Origin: Minwuia thermotolerans
Lineage (GTDB): Bacteria; Pseudomonadota; Alphaproteobacteria; Minwuiales; Minwuiaceae
Direction: 5' to 3'
Assembly: GCA_021604565.1 (NCBI GenBank)
Contig: BQJF01000005.1
Coordinates: 1-64,000, forward strand
Length of the DNA: 64,000 nt
A model generated the notes under the pieces. The model was not told the origin of the DNA. It saw nothing but the letters and a program-made list of their open reading frames with translations, and ran no database searches. The position numbers were made by a program, and so were the translations under genes. This document shows, one piece after another, positions 47,534 through 56,720 of the stretch. Every line of letters starts with the position of its first letter. Positions within the stretch are counted from its first letter, which is position 1.

Positions 47534-48096
47534 CCGAGTTTGGCAACATACCGGATGACGTGAGGCAGACCCTTCATGCAGCAGGCAGACCAGCGCTCAC
47601 CCTGCTCGATAGCTGGTGTGGCATGCGGGTCGGTCGTGCCGTGCCCCGACGGCGGGATTTCGACCCCACCCGGCTCGGCCGATACCTAGCTAAGGTTTAC
47701 ATCTACCAGTTCGACGATGATGCCGGTGATTTCGTCTGTCGCCTGGCGGGGGAACAGGTGCATGAGGCCTGGGGCGTGCGCATCAAGGGATTGAGCCTGC
47801 GTGAGGTGGTTGGTGACCAGAACCATCCGGCGGCGCTGGTGCGCTGGCGCGCGGTGGTGGAGGCACCGCTGATCCAGTACGGCATCCTCGAAGAAGTGGC
47901 CGGTCGCGAAACCAGACGTATCGGGGAGCGGCTGATCGTGCCGATGTGCGATGACGACGGGCAGGTCAGGCTGGTGTTGGGACTCGGCGATTATGAGGTC
48001 CGGCAGAATGACCGGGACTGGATACAGCCGGTCTGGGCGGACGTCATCCGCATCCCCTGCGCGGATATCGCGAATGTCGGGGATGGCAGTGCGTGA
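47530..48096 (+). CDS. PAS-domain protein of PAS_5 type
   Basis: A 188-residue protein with the PAS_5 pattern common in Rhodospirillales: MRVGRAVPRRRDFDPTRLGRYL followed by the YIYQFDDDAGDFVCRLAGEQV strand. No output domain. It overlaps the crotonase gene by four bases and is the last gene of the operon. Function unknown; such proteins may sense small ligands. Confidence 0.75.
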   Translation: MTEFGNIPDDVRQTLHAAGRPALTLLDSWCGMRVGRAVPRRRDFDPTRLGRYLAKVYIYQFDDDAGDFVCRLAGEQVHEAWGVRIKGLSLREVVGDQNHPAALVRWRAVVEAPLIQYGILEEVAGRETRRIGERLIVPMCDDDGQVRLVLGLGDYEVRQNDRDWIQPVWADVIRIPCADIANVGDGSA

Positions 48097-48241
48097 GTGT
48101 CTGATCTGCCGTTCACCGGTGATGTGATCCACTTCGCATCCGTCACGGGTTCCGTCGCGTCCCGTGGCCTTGGTCGTTTATTTTTGCATCGACATGGCGG
48201 ATAGTGACCAAAGGGGAATTTCACGTATCGAGGGGATACCG

Positions 48242-50548
48242 ATGAGCGACGAACTCAACAAGATGGCGCTGGACTACCACCGCTATCCGACGCCAGGCAA
48301 GCTGGCGATCATGCCCACCACGAAACTGGCAAACCAGCGCGACCTGTCGCTGGCCTACAGCCCCGGTGTGGCTGCGGCTTGCTCCCTGATTCACGAGGAC
48401 CCGCTCGAAGCTGCCAATATGACCGCGCGCGGCAACCTGGTCGCCGTCGTGTCGAACGGGACGGCGGTGCTGGGTCTGGGCAACATCGGTCCGCTGGCAT
48501 CCAAGCCGGTGATGGAGGGCAAGGCCGTCCTGTTCAAGAAGTTCGCGGGCATCGACGTCTTCGACATCGAGATCAACCAGATGGGTATCGAGGAGACCGT
48601 GGAGGTCGTGGCGGCCCTGGAGCCGACCTTCGGTGGCATCAATCTGGAAGATATCGGCGCACCGGCCTGTTTCGAGATCGAGCGGCTGTGTCGGGAGCGG
48701 ATGAATATCCCCGTCTTCCATGATGACCAGCATGGCACCGCCATCTGCGTCGGCGCCGCGATCTACAATGCCTGCCGCGTCGTCGGCAAGGATCTGGACA
48801 AGATCAAGGTCGTCTGTTCCGGCGCCGGTGCCGCGGCACAGGCCTGCATGGCACTGATCGTGTCGCTGGGCGTTGCCAAGGAGAACATCACCGTCTGCGA
48901 CCGTTCCGGTCCGATCTACAAGGGCCGCAAGGAGAAGATGGACAAGTACAAGGAGTACTGGGCCGTCGAGACCGAAGCCCGCTCCATCGGTGAGGCGGTG
49001 AAGGGCGCTGACGTGTTCGTCGGCGTGTCCGGTCCCGGTACCCTGACCGGCGACATGGTGAAGACCATGGCCAAGACCCCGATCATCATGGCACTGGCCA
49101 ACCCGAACCCGGAGATCCTGCCGGAGGAGGCGCGTGCCGCCAGCCCCGACGCGATCATCGCCACGGGTCGTTCGGACTATCCGAACCAGGTCAACAACGT
49201 GCTCTGCTTCCCGTTCCTGTTCCGGGGCGCGCTCGACTGCGGTGCCACGACCATCAACGAGGAGATGAAGGTCGCGGCCACCAAGGCCATTGCCGACCTG
49301 GCGAAGCAGGAAGTCTCCGACGTCGTGGCCAAGGCCTATGGCGTCGACAGCCTGGAATTCGGCCCGGATTACATCATTCCGAAGCCGTTCGACCCGCGCC
49401 TGATGGTGGAGGTTTCCTCCGCCGTGGCCCAGGCCGCCATGGATTCCGGTGTGGCCGTGCGTCCGATCGAGGACATGGCCGCCTATCGCGCCAAGCTGAA
49501 CGAGTATGTCTACAAGACCGGCTTCGCGATGAAGCCCGTCTTCGACCGCGCCAAGGCGGACCCGAAGAAGATCGCCTATGCCGATGGCGAGCAGGAGCGC
49601 GTGCTGCGCGCTGCCCAGGTCATCATCGATGATGGACTGGCCCGTCCGCTGCTGATCGGACGCCAGGAAGTGATCGAGCGCCGGATCGAGCGTTTCGGCC
49701 TGCGCATGAAGGTTGGTACCGATCTGGATATCTTCGATCCGGGCAATGATGCCGGCATCGCATCGCTGACCACCGCACTGATGGAACGCATGGGCCGCAA
49801 GGGTGTGACGCCGGACGAGGCTCGTTACCTGATCCGGACGAACTCAACCGTCATTGCCTCGCTGCTGCTCGACCGCGGTGATGTGGATGGCATGCTGTGT
49901 GGTCTGGTGGGGCGCTATGATCGCCACATCAAGTTCGTGCAGGACATCGTTGGCCTGCGTCCGGGCGTGTCGGAGCCGTCGGCAATCGAGCTGGTTGTCA
50001 TGGATCGCGGCACGATGGCGATCGCGGACACCCATGTGACAGACGACCCGACCGCGGAGCAGATTGCCGAGATGGCGATCATGGTCGCGGAAGTCGTGGA
50101 TCGTTTCGGGATCGAGCCGCATGTGGCACTGCTGGCGCACTCCAACTTCGGTGACAATGATGATCCGTCGTCGAAGAAGATGCGCAAGGCGCTGGAACTG
50201 GTGCGGAAGATGGCACCTGATCTGGAGATCGATGGCGAGATGAAGGGTGACACGGCCCTGAACGAGTCGGTGCGCAAGCGCATCAACCCGAACTCGACCC
50301 TGACCCGGAACGCCAGTGTGCTGATTGCGCCGAACATGGATGCGGCCAACATTGCCTTCAACCTGGTCAAGGAAACGACCGAGGGGATGTCGGTTGGCCC
50401 GATCCTGATCGGCATGCAGAAGTCAGCGCATGTCGTGACCCCGGCCATCACCACGCGCGGCATCGTCAACATGACCGCCGCGGCGGTAGTTGGCGCGCAG
50501 GACCATCAGTCCGGCGCAATCGCGGCGGCGCCAGTCGCTGCCGAGTGA
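48242..50548 (+). CDS. maeB: NADP-dependent malic enzyme (MaeB type)
   Basis: A 768-residue fusion: a malic enzyme half (1-430, [13 protein letters not shown], with catalytic K and NAD-binding GAGAAAQAC) and a C-terminal phosphotransacetylase-like half (from about 435) that regulates rather than catalyses in characterised MaeB enzymes. Converts malate to pyruvate with NADPH. ATG 48242 with GAGGGG upstream is preferred to a start 78 bases earlier. Its 3' end overlaps the convergent TetR gene by 43 bases. Confidence 0.94.
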   Translation: MSDELNKMALDYHRYPTPGKLAIMPTTKLANQRDLSLAYSPGVAAACSLIHEDPLEAANMTARGNLVAVVSNGTAVLGLGNIGPLASKPVMEGKAVLFKKFAGIDVFDIEINQMGIEETVEVVAALEPTFGGINLEDIGAPACFEIERLCRERMNIPVFHDDQHGTAICVGAAIYNACRVVGKDLDKIKVVCSGAGAAAQACMALIVSLGVAKENITVCDRSGPIYKGRKEKMDKYKEYWAVETEARSIGEAVKGADVFVGVSGPGTLTGDMVKTMAKTPIIMALANPNPEILPEEARAASPDAIIATGRSDYPNQVNNVLCFPFLFRGALDCGATTINEEMKVAATKAIADLAKQEVSDVVAKAYGVDSLEFGPDYIIPKPFDPRLMVEVSSAVAQAAMDSGVAVRPIEDMAAYRAKLNEYVYKTGFAMKPVFDRAKADPKKIAYADGEQERVLRAAQVIIDDGLARPLLIGRQEVIERRIERFGLRMKVGTDLDIFDPGNDAGIASLTTALMERMGRKGVTPDEARYLIRTNSTVIASLLLDRGDVDGMLCGLVGRYDRHIKFVQDIVGLRPGVSEPSAIELVVMDRGTMAIADTHVTDDPTAEQIAEMAIMVAEVVDRFGIEPHVALLAHSNFGDNDDPSSKKMRKALELVRKMAPDLEIDGEMKGDTALNESVRKRINPNSTLTRNASVLIAPNMDAANIAFNLVKETTEGMSVGPILIGMQKSAHVVTPAITTRGIVNMTAAAVVGAQDHQSGAIAAAPVAAE

Positions 50549-51165
50549 TCCGGGCCATAGAGCCTGAGAAGTTGTGAGATTGCCCGCCCGGCGCGCCGTT
50601 CGCATTCGGCATCGTCGGGCGGGTCGATCACACCGATCACCCGCCTGATCTGCAAGTCCCCGATCAGCAACCCGACAAATGTCTCTGCCATCTCGGCGAC
50701 CGTCGCACCGCTCAGGTCACCCGACTGATGCAGTCTGGCAAGCTGTGCACCGATCAGCGGCACCACGGTTTCGCGCCCTGACGCCGCGATTGTCTGCCCC
50801 AGTGTCGCGGTGTCATTCACATCCGCCGCCGCCGCCCGGTTGAGTGCCACGGCCTTCGGTCCCGTCACCAGTTGCAGCAGCAGCGGCGCCATCTCCGACA
50901 GGGCCTCCAGCGGCGGCGCATCTTCCGCCAGTCGCGCCTGCAACAGGTCACGCACCTCAGCCGCATTGTCTTCCACCAGGGTACGGAAGAGCCCCTGCTT
51001 GTTGCCGTACCAGCGATAGAGCGTCTCGTTGGAGGCGCCTGCCTGCCGCGCGATGGCGAGCATGGAGGTGGCACGGTAGCCCTCTGACTGCAGCAACGCG
51101 TAAGCCGCGTCGGCAATCTGCCGGTGCCGTGCCTGTTGACGTTCTGCTCTCATGCCTGCGGCCAT
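50506..51165 (-). CDS. TetR-family transcriptional regulator
   Basis: About 219 residues with an N-terminal TetR helix-turn-helix (IADAAYALLQSEGYRATS, then RQAGASNETLYRWYGNKQGLF). The longest frame starts at 51270 but would run through the inverted repeat at 51246-51288; ATG 51165 (MAAGMRAERQQ) is the better start, with 51153 possible. It is divergent from a DUF1772-AMACR-SDR set and is probably its repressor. Confidence 0.85.
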   Translation of the reverse strand: MAAGMRAERQQARHRQIADAAYALLQSEGYRATSMLAIARQAGASNETLYRWYGNKQGLFRTLVEDNAAEVRDLLQARLAEDAPPLEALSEMAPLLLQLVTGPKAVALNRAAAADVNDTATLGQTIAASGRETVVPLIGAQLARLHQSGDLSGATVAEMAETFVGLLIGDLQIRRVIGVIDPPDDAECERRAGRAISQLLRLYGPDHSAATGAAAIAPD

Positions 51166-51245
51166 CCTGTTCTCATGATCGCTACTCCGTCCGGCGGTCG
51201 GGGCCTTGAATCCTGTGGTTGCCACGGATTGACATTGACCGGATC

Positions 51246-51288
51246 GTATAGATATGTACGGTTCTGTCAAAGGCGTACATATTGATAC
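51246..51288 (+). promoter_or_regulatory. Inverted repeat between TetR and DUF1772 genes, candidate operator
   Basis: ATATGTACG (51252-51260) and CGTACATAT (51274-51282) are perfect 9-base arms with a 13-base spacer. Symmetry extends further as GTAT (51246-51249) and ATAC (51285-51288). Location between divergent genes fits a TetR operator covering both promoters. Confidence 0.6.
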
Positions 51289-51390
51289 GGATGTGGAGAA
51301 TTCGAATGCAATGCCAACCTGTTACCGCACCAATCGCGTACCTGCTGGGCCATGCCCCACGGTGTGCTTGTCCTGTCGTCTTCCCGGCAA

Positions 51391-51408
51391 ACGATAGGTA
51401 CGTATCGT
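51391..51408 (+). promoter_or_regulatory. Near-perfect palindrome at the DUF1772 start
   Basis: ACGATAGGTACGTATCGT is an 18-base palindrome with only the central G/G positions mismatched (ACGATA and TATCGT arms around GTAC). It abuts ATG 51410 and shares the GTACGTAT core with the inverted repeat upstream, so it may be a second site for the same regulator. Confidence 0.5.
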
Positions 51409-51409
51409 G

Positions 51410-51919
51410 ATGAGCACGGTTCTGAGTATCGGGGCCGTTCTTCTCTGCCTGCTTCTGGGGCTGATGGCGGGATTCTTCTATGCATTTTCCTTCACCGTCA
51501 TGCCGGGGCTGGACCTGCTGACAGGTGCCGCAGCGATGGATGCGATGCGTGGAATCAACGTCGCTGTGCGCAATCCTGTCTTCTTCGCCACCTTCGCACT
51601 GACACCGATCCTGGGGGTCCTGCTGGCCGTGGCCTGTCTGTTCACCGGACGGCGAAAGCCTGGTCTGCTCCTGCTGGTATCCTTCGTTGCCTATGCGGCG
51701 GGGGTAGTGGCGCTCACTGCCTCCCTGAATGTGCCGATGAACCGGGCGCTGGCGGAGGGATCGCTTTCGGGGCTGGCCAACTGGCTGGGGTGGTCGGCCA
51801 CCTGGACCGGCGCGAACCATGTCCGGACCGCAGCATCCCTGTTCGCACTGCTGCTGGCGTTGCTCGCCATGTGTCGTCTGTCTGTCGAGCGGGTTGGGGT
51901 TGCGCATCGTCCGGGATGA
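51410..51919 (+). CDS. DUF1772 family membrane protein
   Basis: A 169-residue protein with four predicted membrane helices and the family pattern GLMAGFFYAFSFTVMPGL, with NVPMNRAL and WTGANHVRTA blocks. DUF1772 includes anthrone oxygenases in fungi, but bacterial members are uncharacterised. ATG 51410 follows directly after the palindrome; it lacks a clear ribosome-binding site. Probably controlled by the divergent TetR gene. Confidence 0.82.
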   Translation: MSTVLSIGAVLLCLLLGLMAGFFYAFSFTVMPGLDLLTGAAAMDAMRGINVAVRNPVFFATFALTPILGVLLAVACLFTGRRKPGLLLLVSFVAYAAGVVALTASLNVPMNRALAEGSLSGLANWLGWSATWTGANHVRTAASLFALLLALLAMCRLSVERVGVAHRPG

Positions 51920-51980
51920 CAAGTCGCTACGGGTCTCGCACAATGGCCCCAGACACATATTTCCGGGGAGGAAAATTGCG

Positions 51981-53135
51981 ATGCGTGGTCAGGGACCATT
52001 GAGTGGAGTGAAGGTCGTCGAGCTGGCGGGTATTGGCCCGGGTCCGATGGGGGCGATGCTGCTGGGCGATCTCGGGGCGGATGTGGTTCGCATCGACCGC
52101 CAGACGGCCGCTGACCTCGGCATCGACCGGGGCAGTCACAAGTGGGACCTGCTGAACCGGTCCAAGCGTTCCGTCGCGGCCAACCTGAAGGTCGCGGAAG
52201 GTGTCGAGACCGTCCTGAAACTTGTCGAGAAGGCCGATATCCTGATCGAGGGGATGCGCCCCGGCGTCACGGAGCGGCTGGGTCTCGGGCCGGATGAATG
52301 TTTCAAGCGCAACCCGGCGCTGGTCTATGGCCGCGTGACCGGCTGGGGGCAGACCGGGCCGATTGCTCATGCAGCGGGCCATGACATGAACTACATCGCC
52401 CTGACAGGTGCGCTGCATGCCATCGGCACGACGGACAGCGGGCCGGTGCCGCCCCTTAACCTGGTCGGTGACTTCGGCGGTGGTGCGCTCTACCTCGCGT
52501 TCGGTTGCCTCGCCGGCTACATCGAGGCGCAGCGTTCCGGCAAGGGCCAGGTCGTCGATGCGGCAATGATCGATGGTGCGTCGAACCTGATGACGGCGAT
52601 CTATGGCATGAAGGCAGCCGGTCGCTGGAAGCAGGAACGGGGAACCAACATCCTCGACACCGGCGCTCACTTCTATGACGTCTACGAGACCAGTGACGGC
52701 AAGCATGTCTCCATCGGTTCCATCGAGGGCAAGTTCTACGCGGAACTGAAGGAGAAGCTGGGCATGGCGCCGGATGCGATGCCGGAGCAGATGAATCCCG
52801 CGAAGTGGGACGAGTATCGCGCCGAGATCGCTGCTGTCATTGCCACGAAGACCCGGGATGAATGGTGTGACGTGATGGAAGGCTCCGATGTCTGCTTTGC
52901 GCCGGTGCTGGACATGGACGAGGCTCCGGCCCATCCGCACAATGTGGCGCGGGAGACCTTCATCGAGGTCGAGGGCGTGACCCAGCCCAATGCGGCACCG
53001 CGCTTTTCCGGTACTCCCGCAGGCAAGCCCACGGTGGCGCCCGATCCGGGCCACGATACCGACGAGGCGCTGTCCGACTGGGGCTTTGATGCCGACGAGG
53101 TTGCGCGTCTGCGTGCCTCCGGCGCCGTTTCCTGA
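51981..53135 (+). CDS. Alpha-methylacyl-CoA racemase / CaiB-BaiF CoA-transferase family
   Basis: A 384-residue family III CoA-transferase-fold protein. Residues matching the racemase His/Asp pair are present: H134 in AGHDMNYIALTGAL and D164 in NLVGDFGGGALY, favouring AMACR over a CoA-transferase. GGGGAGGAA precedes ATG 51981; an upstream open frame belongs to DUF1772. An SDR follows after 14 bases, probably acting on the same acyl-CoA route. Confidence 0.88.
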   Translation: MRGQGPLSGVKVVELAGIGPGPMGAMLLGDLGADVVRIDRQTAADLGIDRGSHKWDLLNRSKRSVAANLKVAEGVETVLKLVEKADILIEGMRPGVTERLGLGPDECFKRNPALVYGRVTGWGQTGPIAHAAGHDMNYIALTGALHAIGTTDSGPVPPLNLVGDFGGGALYLAFGCLAGYIEAQRSGKGQVVDAAMIDGASNLMTAIYGMKAAGRWKQERGTNILDTGAHFYDVYETSDGKHVSIGSIEGKFYAELKEKLGMAPDAMPEQMNPAKWDEYRAEIAAVIATKTRDEWCDVMEGSDVCFAPVLDMDEAPAHPHNVARETFIEVEGVTQPNAAPRFSGTPAGKPTVAPDPGHDTDEALSDWGFDADEVARLRASGAVS

Positions 53136-53149
53136 GGACAGGCGGCCCC

Positions 53150-53908
53150 GTGGGACGCCTTGACGGCAAGGTGGTGTGGATCACTGGTGCTGCCTCCGGG
53201 CTCGGGCGGGCGTCTGCGCTCGCCTGCGCTGCGGAGGGGGCGACGATCCTCGCTACCGATCTTGACGCACCTGCTGCGGTGGTAACGGAGATCGAGGGGT
53301 TGGGCGGTCAGGCGACCGCCCTGACCCAGGATGTCACCGATGAGGCGCGCTGGGACGCAATTGCCGACGAGGCGGAGACCCGCTTCGGTGGCTTTCAGGT
53401 GCTGGTGAACAATGCCGGTGTCGGAGCCAGCCGACTGCTGGCGGATACTGATCTCGCGTTCTGGCGCAAGATCCAGTCGGTCAACCTGGATGCCGTCTTT
53501 CTCGGCACCCGGACGGGCTTCCGCCGCATGGCACCGGGGGGCTCCATCATCAACATCTCCTCAGTGCTGGGCATCGTCGGCAATGCCGGGACTTCGGCCT
53601 ACAGCGCGTCCAAGGGCGGGGTGCGGCTGTTCAGCAAGTCGGCGGCGGTGGAGGCGGCGCAGACCGGTCTGGGCATTCGCGTCAACTCCGTCCATCCGGG
53701 CTATATCGGGACACCGATGGTCATGGACAATGTCGCCAATCAGGCCGAGCCGGAGAAGGTCGTGGCCATGATCCGGGCACGCCATCCGGTCGGACATCTG
53801 GGCGAGCCGGAGGACATCGCGAACGCCGTGGTCTATCTGGCTTCCGACGACGCCAAGTTCGTCACCGGGACCGAGATCATCGTCGATGGTGGTTACACCG
53901 CCTGGTGA
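53150..53908 (+). CDS. SDR-family oxidoreductase (canonical)
   Basis: A 252-residue classical SDR with GAASGLG, NNAG, active-site Ser in NISSVLG and YSASK (Y151, K155). The GTG start follows GAGGACAGG. It is similar to 3-alpha/17-beta-hydroxysteroid-type or 3-oxoacyl reductases; substrate not determinable. It forms a likely operon with the AMACR gene. Confidence 0.88.
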   Translation: MGRLDGKVVWITGAASGLGRASALACAAEGATILATDLDAPAAVVTEIEGLGGQATALTQDVTDEARWDAIADEAETRFGGFQVLVNNAGVGASRLLADTDLAFWRKIQSVNLDAVFLGTRTGFRRMAPGGSIINISSVLGIVGNAGTSAYSASKGGVRLFSKSAAVEAAQTGLGIRVNSVHPGYIGTPMVMDNVANQAEPEKVVAMIRARHPVGHLGEPEDIANAVVYLASDDAKFVTGTEIIVDGGYTAW

Positions 53909-54012
53909 CAGCGCGGTCACGGCCTTCGCCGTTGCATTGCCCGTATCCGACGTGAGACCTTGCGGGGGATGGGGACTGTCATTGTGACGTCCCGTGGAGA
54001 GGGTCTGCGCCG

Positions 54013-56646
54013 ATGAGCAGCGCTGATGCGTTGTCAGACAGGCAATCCAGGGCCGGGGGCGAAGCCGGGGCCGGGGACAGGGAACCATCCGGCGTCGGGG
54101 TCCGCAGGGAATTCGACGGCACCAGCGATTCGCCCTCTCTCGACCGCGATCAGCGTATCCGGGCGGAAATGATCGCCGAACTGATCCGGGAATCGGGTAG
54201 GCTGCGGATCATTCCCTTCATGGTCGTCGGCATTCTGGTCACGGTGTTTCTGGAACGCGCAGCGATCTGGCCTGCCGCGATCCTGGCCGTCGGCGTGCTT
54301 GTCATGATGTTTGCCGCGGGACGTCTGCGCCGTGCGTTCGAGGCGGAACCGGCGAAGACCGGCACGGCAGAGGCCTGGGGCCTGCGCTACACGGCACTGT
54401 CCGCCGCGATCGGCCTGGTCTGGGGTCCTTGCCTGGCCAGCTATTTCGATGCGACGTCTTATCCGCACCAGGCCTTTCTGGCGCTGCTGGTCTTTGGCTC
54501 GCTGGTGGCTGCCGTGGTGCACCGCGCACTCTATCCGCCAGCATTCATCGCCTTTGCCGTGCCGACCAGTCTGCCAATCGTTGTCATGCTGCTGCTGGAT
54601 GGCAGCCGGTTGGCGCTGGCGACAGCGGGGGCAGGGGTCATAGCCCTGATCATGCTGCTCGGCTGGTTGCGCGGTCTGAACCGGCGCTATCGCGAGTCCA
54701 TGGCGCTGCGGTTCGAGAACACGGACCTGATCGAACGGCTGGAGGCCGCCCACCGCAGCGCGGAGGCCGCACGCCTTCAGGCTGAAGCCGGGGATCGCGC
54801 GAAGTCCGAGTTTCTGGCGACGATCAGCCATGAGCTGCGTACGCCGATGAACGGGATCATCGGCATGACCAACCTGCTGCAGGGCACGCGCCTGACCACA
54901 CAGCAGCGATCCTATGCGGAGATCGTGCGGGAATCAGCGGATGCACTGCTGAACCTGATCAACGACATCCTTGATCTGACGAAACTGGAGGCTGGGCGGG
55001 TCGAGCTTGATGACGCCCCGTTCGAGGTGGCGCGCACCGTCGAGAGTGTCGTCGGACTGATGGCAGCCCGGGCGCAGGCAAAGGGGCTGGAGGTCGCGAG
55101 CCACATCGGCGCGGACAGCCCCGAGATCATGACTGCCGATGCGGGACGCCTGCGCCAGATTCTGCTCAATCTGGTCAGCAATGCGATCAAGTTCACCGAG
55201 ACCGGACATGTCACCCTGGCCGTCGCCCCGGCACCTGGCCAGAGCGCAGTCTTGCGCTTCGAGGTATCGGATACCGGTATCGGCATCCCGGCGGATGTGC
55301 AGCCGCGGCTGTTCCGGCCCTTCAGTCAGGGCGGCGGCATATCGCGGCGGTTCGGCGGCACCGGTCTGGGGCTCGCCATCTCGCGTCGGCTCGTGAATGC
55401 CATGGGCGGCGACATCCGCCTTGTCAGCATCGAGGGGGAAGGATCGGTCTTCACGGTCGATCTTCCGGTCCGCAATGGTCGGACCGTGCGCCCGTTCAGT
55501 GGTCTGGAACGGGCTTCGATCCTTGTCGTGGCGCCGGAGGGGAAGACACGGGAAGTTGCCTGCCGCTACGCCCGCGACTGGCAGGCGCGGGTGCGGGATA
55601 CGGCCTCGCCTGCCGATGCCCTCAACATCCTGCGTGAATCGGAGAGAGTGAACACCTGCGTCGTCGACTGGCGCATCCGGGGTGGTGCCGGATCCTTCGC
55701 GCGTCAGGTCCGGGGCGATGAGGCAATCGCCGGTACGCGCCTGATCCTGACTGTCCCGGTGGGTGTCGTCGAGGCGCAGACCGAGGATGAGGACGCCTTG
55801 TTTGACGCCAGGATCCTGCAACCGCTACGGCGAGGCATCTATCACAGGGCGCTGACAGGGGCGCCGCTGGAGAGCGGCGACCAGCCGGGCAGGACCGCGA
55901 CACCTTCGTCGGAGACCGGGCATCGGCTGCGGGTGCTGATTGTCGATGACGTGGCCGTGAATCAGAAACTTGCATCCTCGATTGTCGAAAGCGCCGGTCA
56001 TGATGCGGTTTCTGCTGGCGGAGGGCGGGAGGCGCTGCAGGCCCTGCGCTCGCTGCCCTATGACATGGTGCTGATGGATGTCGAAATGCCCGACATGGAT
56101 GGCCTCGACGCCACCCGCGCCGTGCGGAAGCTGCCAGGTGCCGTCGGGCGTATCCCCATCGTTGCCATGACCGCGCATCCGGGCGACGAGTATCTGGATC
56201 GTTGTGTCGAGGCCGGGATGAACGGCTACCTCGCCAAGCCGCTGGATGCGGAGGAACTGCTGCAGATCCTGCGCAAGTCTGCATCGGAGGCAGCGGGTGG
56301 GGGCAAGCCGGAAGATTCGTCACCGGTCCAGCCGATACAGGATAGGCTGAACCGCCGTCTTGACCCGGAGACTTCGCGCGCGTTGATGCAGCACTTCGTG
56401 CAGGATCTGGAAGGCTGGGCCACTGAACTGCCGGGGCTGGATGTCACTGCGCAAGGGCAACTGGCGCATGCGATCAAGGGGGCAGCGCTCAATCTTGGCT
56501 TCGATGAACTGGCGGAAGCGGCCGGTTCACTGGAGAAAGGGCAGGCAGTACCTGACACCGCGCAGGCCTTGGCGTACCTTCAGCAGGTCATGCGGGCAAC
56601 GCGTGACGAGCTGGATGCGGAGTTGGATTCGGAACAGCGTTCCTGA
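54013..56646 (+). CDS. Hybrid sensor histidine kinase with Hpt domain
   Basis: An 877-residue tripartite kinase. A short polar N-terminus, about six membrane helices (55-215), a coiled-coil, HisKA with phospho-acceptor H273 in ISHELRTPMN, HATPase (380-500), a first receiver-like domain (505-610) whose acidic pocket residues are degraded (VVAPEGKTRE), a true receiver (D689 in LMDVEMPDMDG) and a C-terminal Hpt with H819 in AHAIKGAA. It should phosphorylate a separate response regulator. There is no recognisable periplasmic sensor. The giant coiled-coil gene follows after 74 bases. Confidence 0.9.
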   Translation: MSSADALSDRQSRAGGEAGAGDREPSGVGVRREFDGTSDSPSLDRDQRIRAEMIAELIRESGRLRIIPFMVVGILVTVFLERAAIWPAAILAVGVLVMMFAAGRLRRAFEAEPAKTGTAEAWGLRYTALSAAIGLVWGPCLASYFDATSYPHQAFLALLVFGSLVAAVVHRALYPPAFIAFAVPTSLPIVVMLLLDGSRLALATAGAGVIALIMLLGWLRGLNRRYRESMALRFENTDLIERLEAAHRSAEAARLQAEAGDRAKSEFLATISHELRTPMNGIIGMTNLLQGTRLTTQQRSYAEIVRESADALLNLINDILDLTKLEAGRVELDDAPFEVARTVESVVGLMAARAQAKGLEVASHIGADSPEIMTADAGRLRQILLNLVSNAIKFTETGHVTLAVAPAPGQSAVLRFEVSDTGIGIPADVQPRLFRPFSQGGGISRRFGGTGLGLAISRRLVNAMGGDIRLVSIEGEGSVFTVDLPVRNGRTVRPFSGLERASILVVAPEGKTREVACRYARDWQARVRDTASPADALNILRESERVNTCVVDWRIRGGAGSFARQVRGDEAIAGTRLILTVPVGVVEAQTEDEDALFDARILQPLRRGIYHRALTGAPLESGDQPGRTATPSSETGHRLRVLIVDDVAVNQKLASSIVESAGHDAVSAGGGREALQALRSLPYDMVLMDVEMPDMDGLDATRAVRKLPGAVGRIPIVAMTAHPGDEYLDRCVEAGMNGYLAKPLDAEELLQILRKSASEAAGGGKPEDSSPVQPIQDRLNRRLDPETSRALMQHFVQDLEGWATELPGLDVTAQGQLAHAIKGAALNLGFDELAEAAGSLEKGQAVPDTAQALAYLQQVMRATRDELDAELDSEQRS

Positions 56647-56720
56647 AGCCAGTTTCGCCTGACTGTCGCTGGCCGGATTGCCTGTCCAGCACCTGCAACG
56701 ATTGAAGAGGCCGGAATGCC

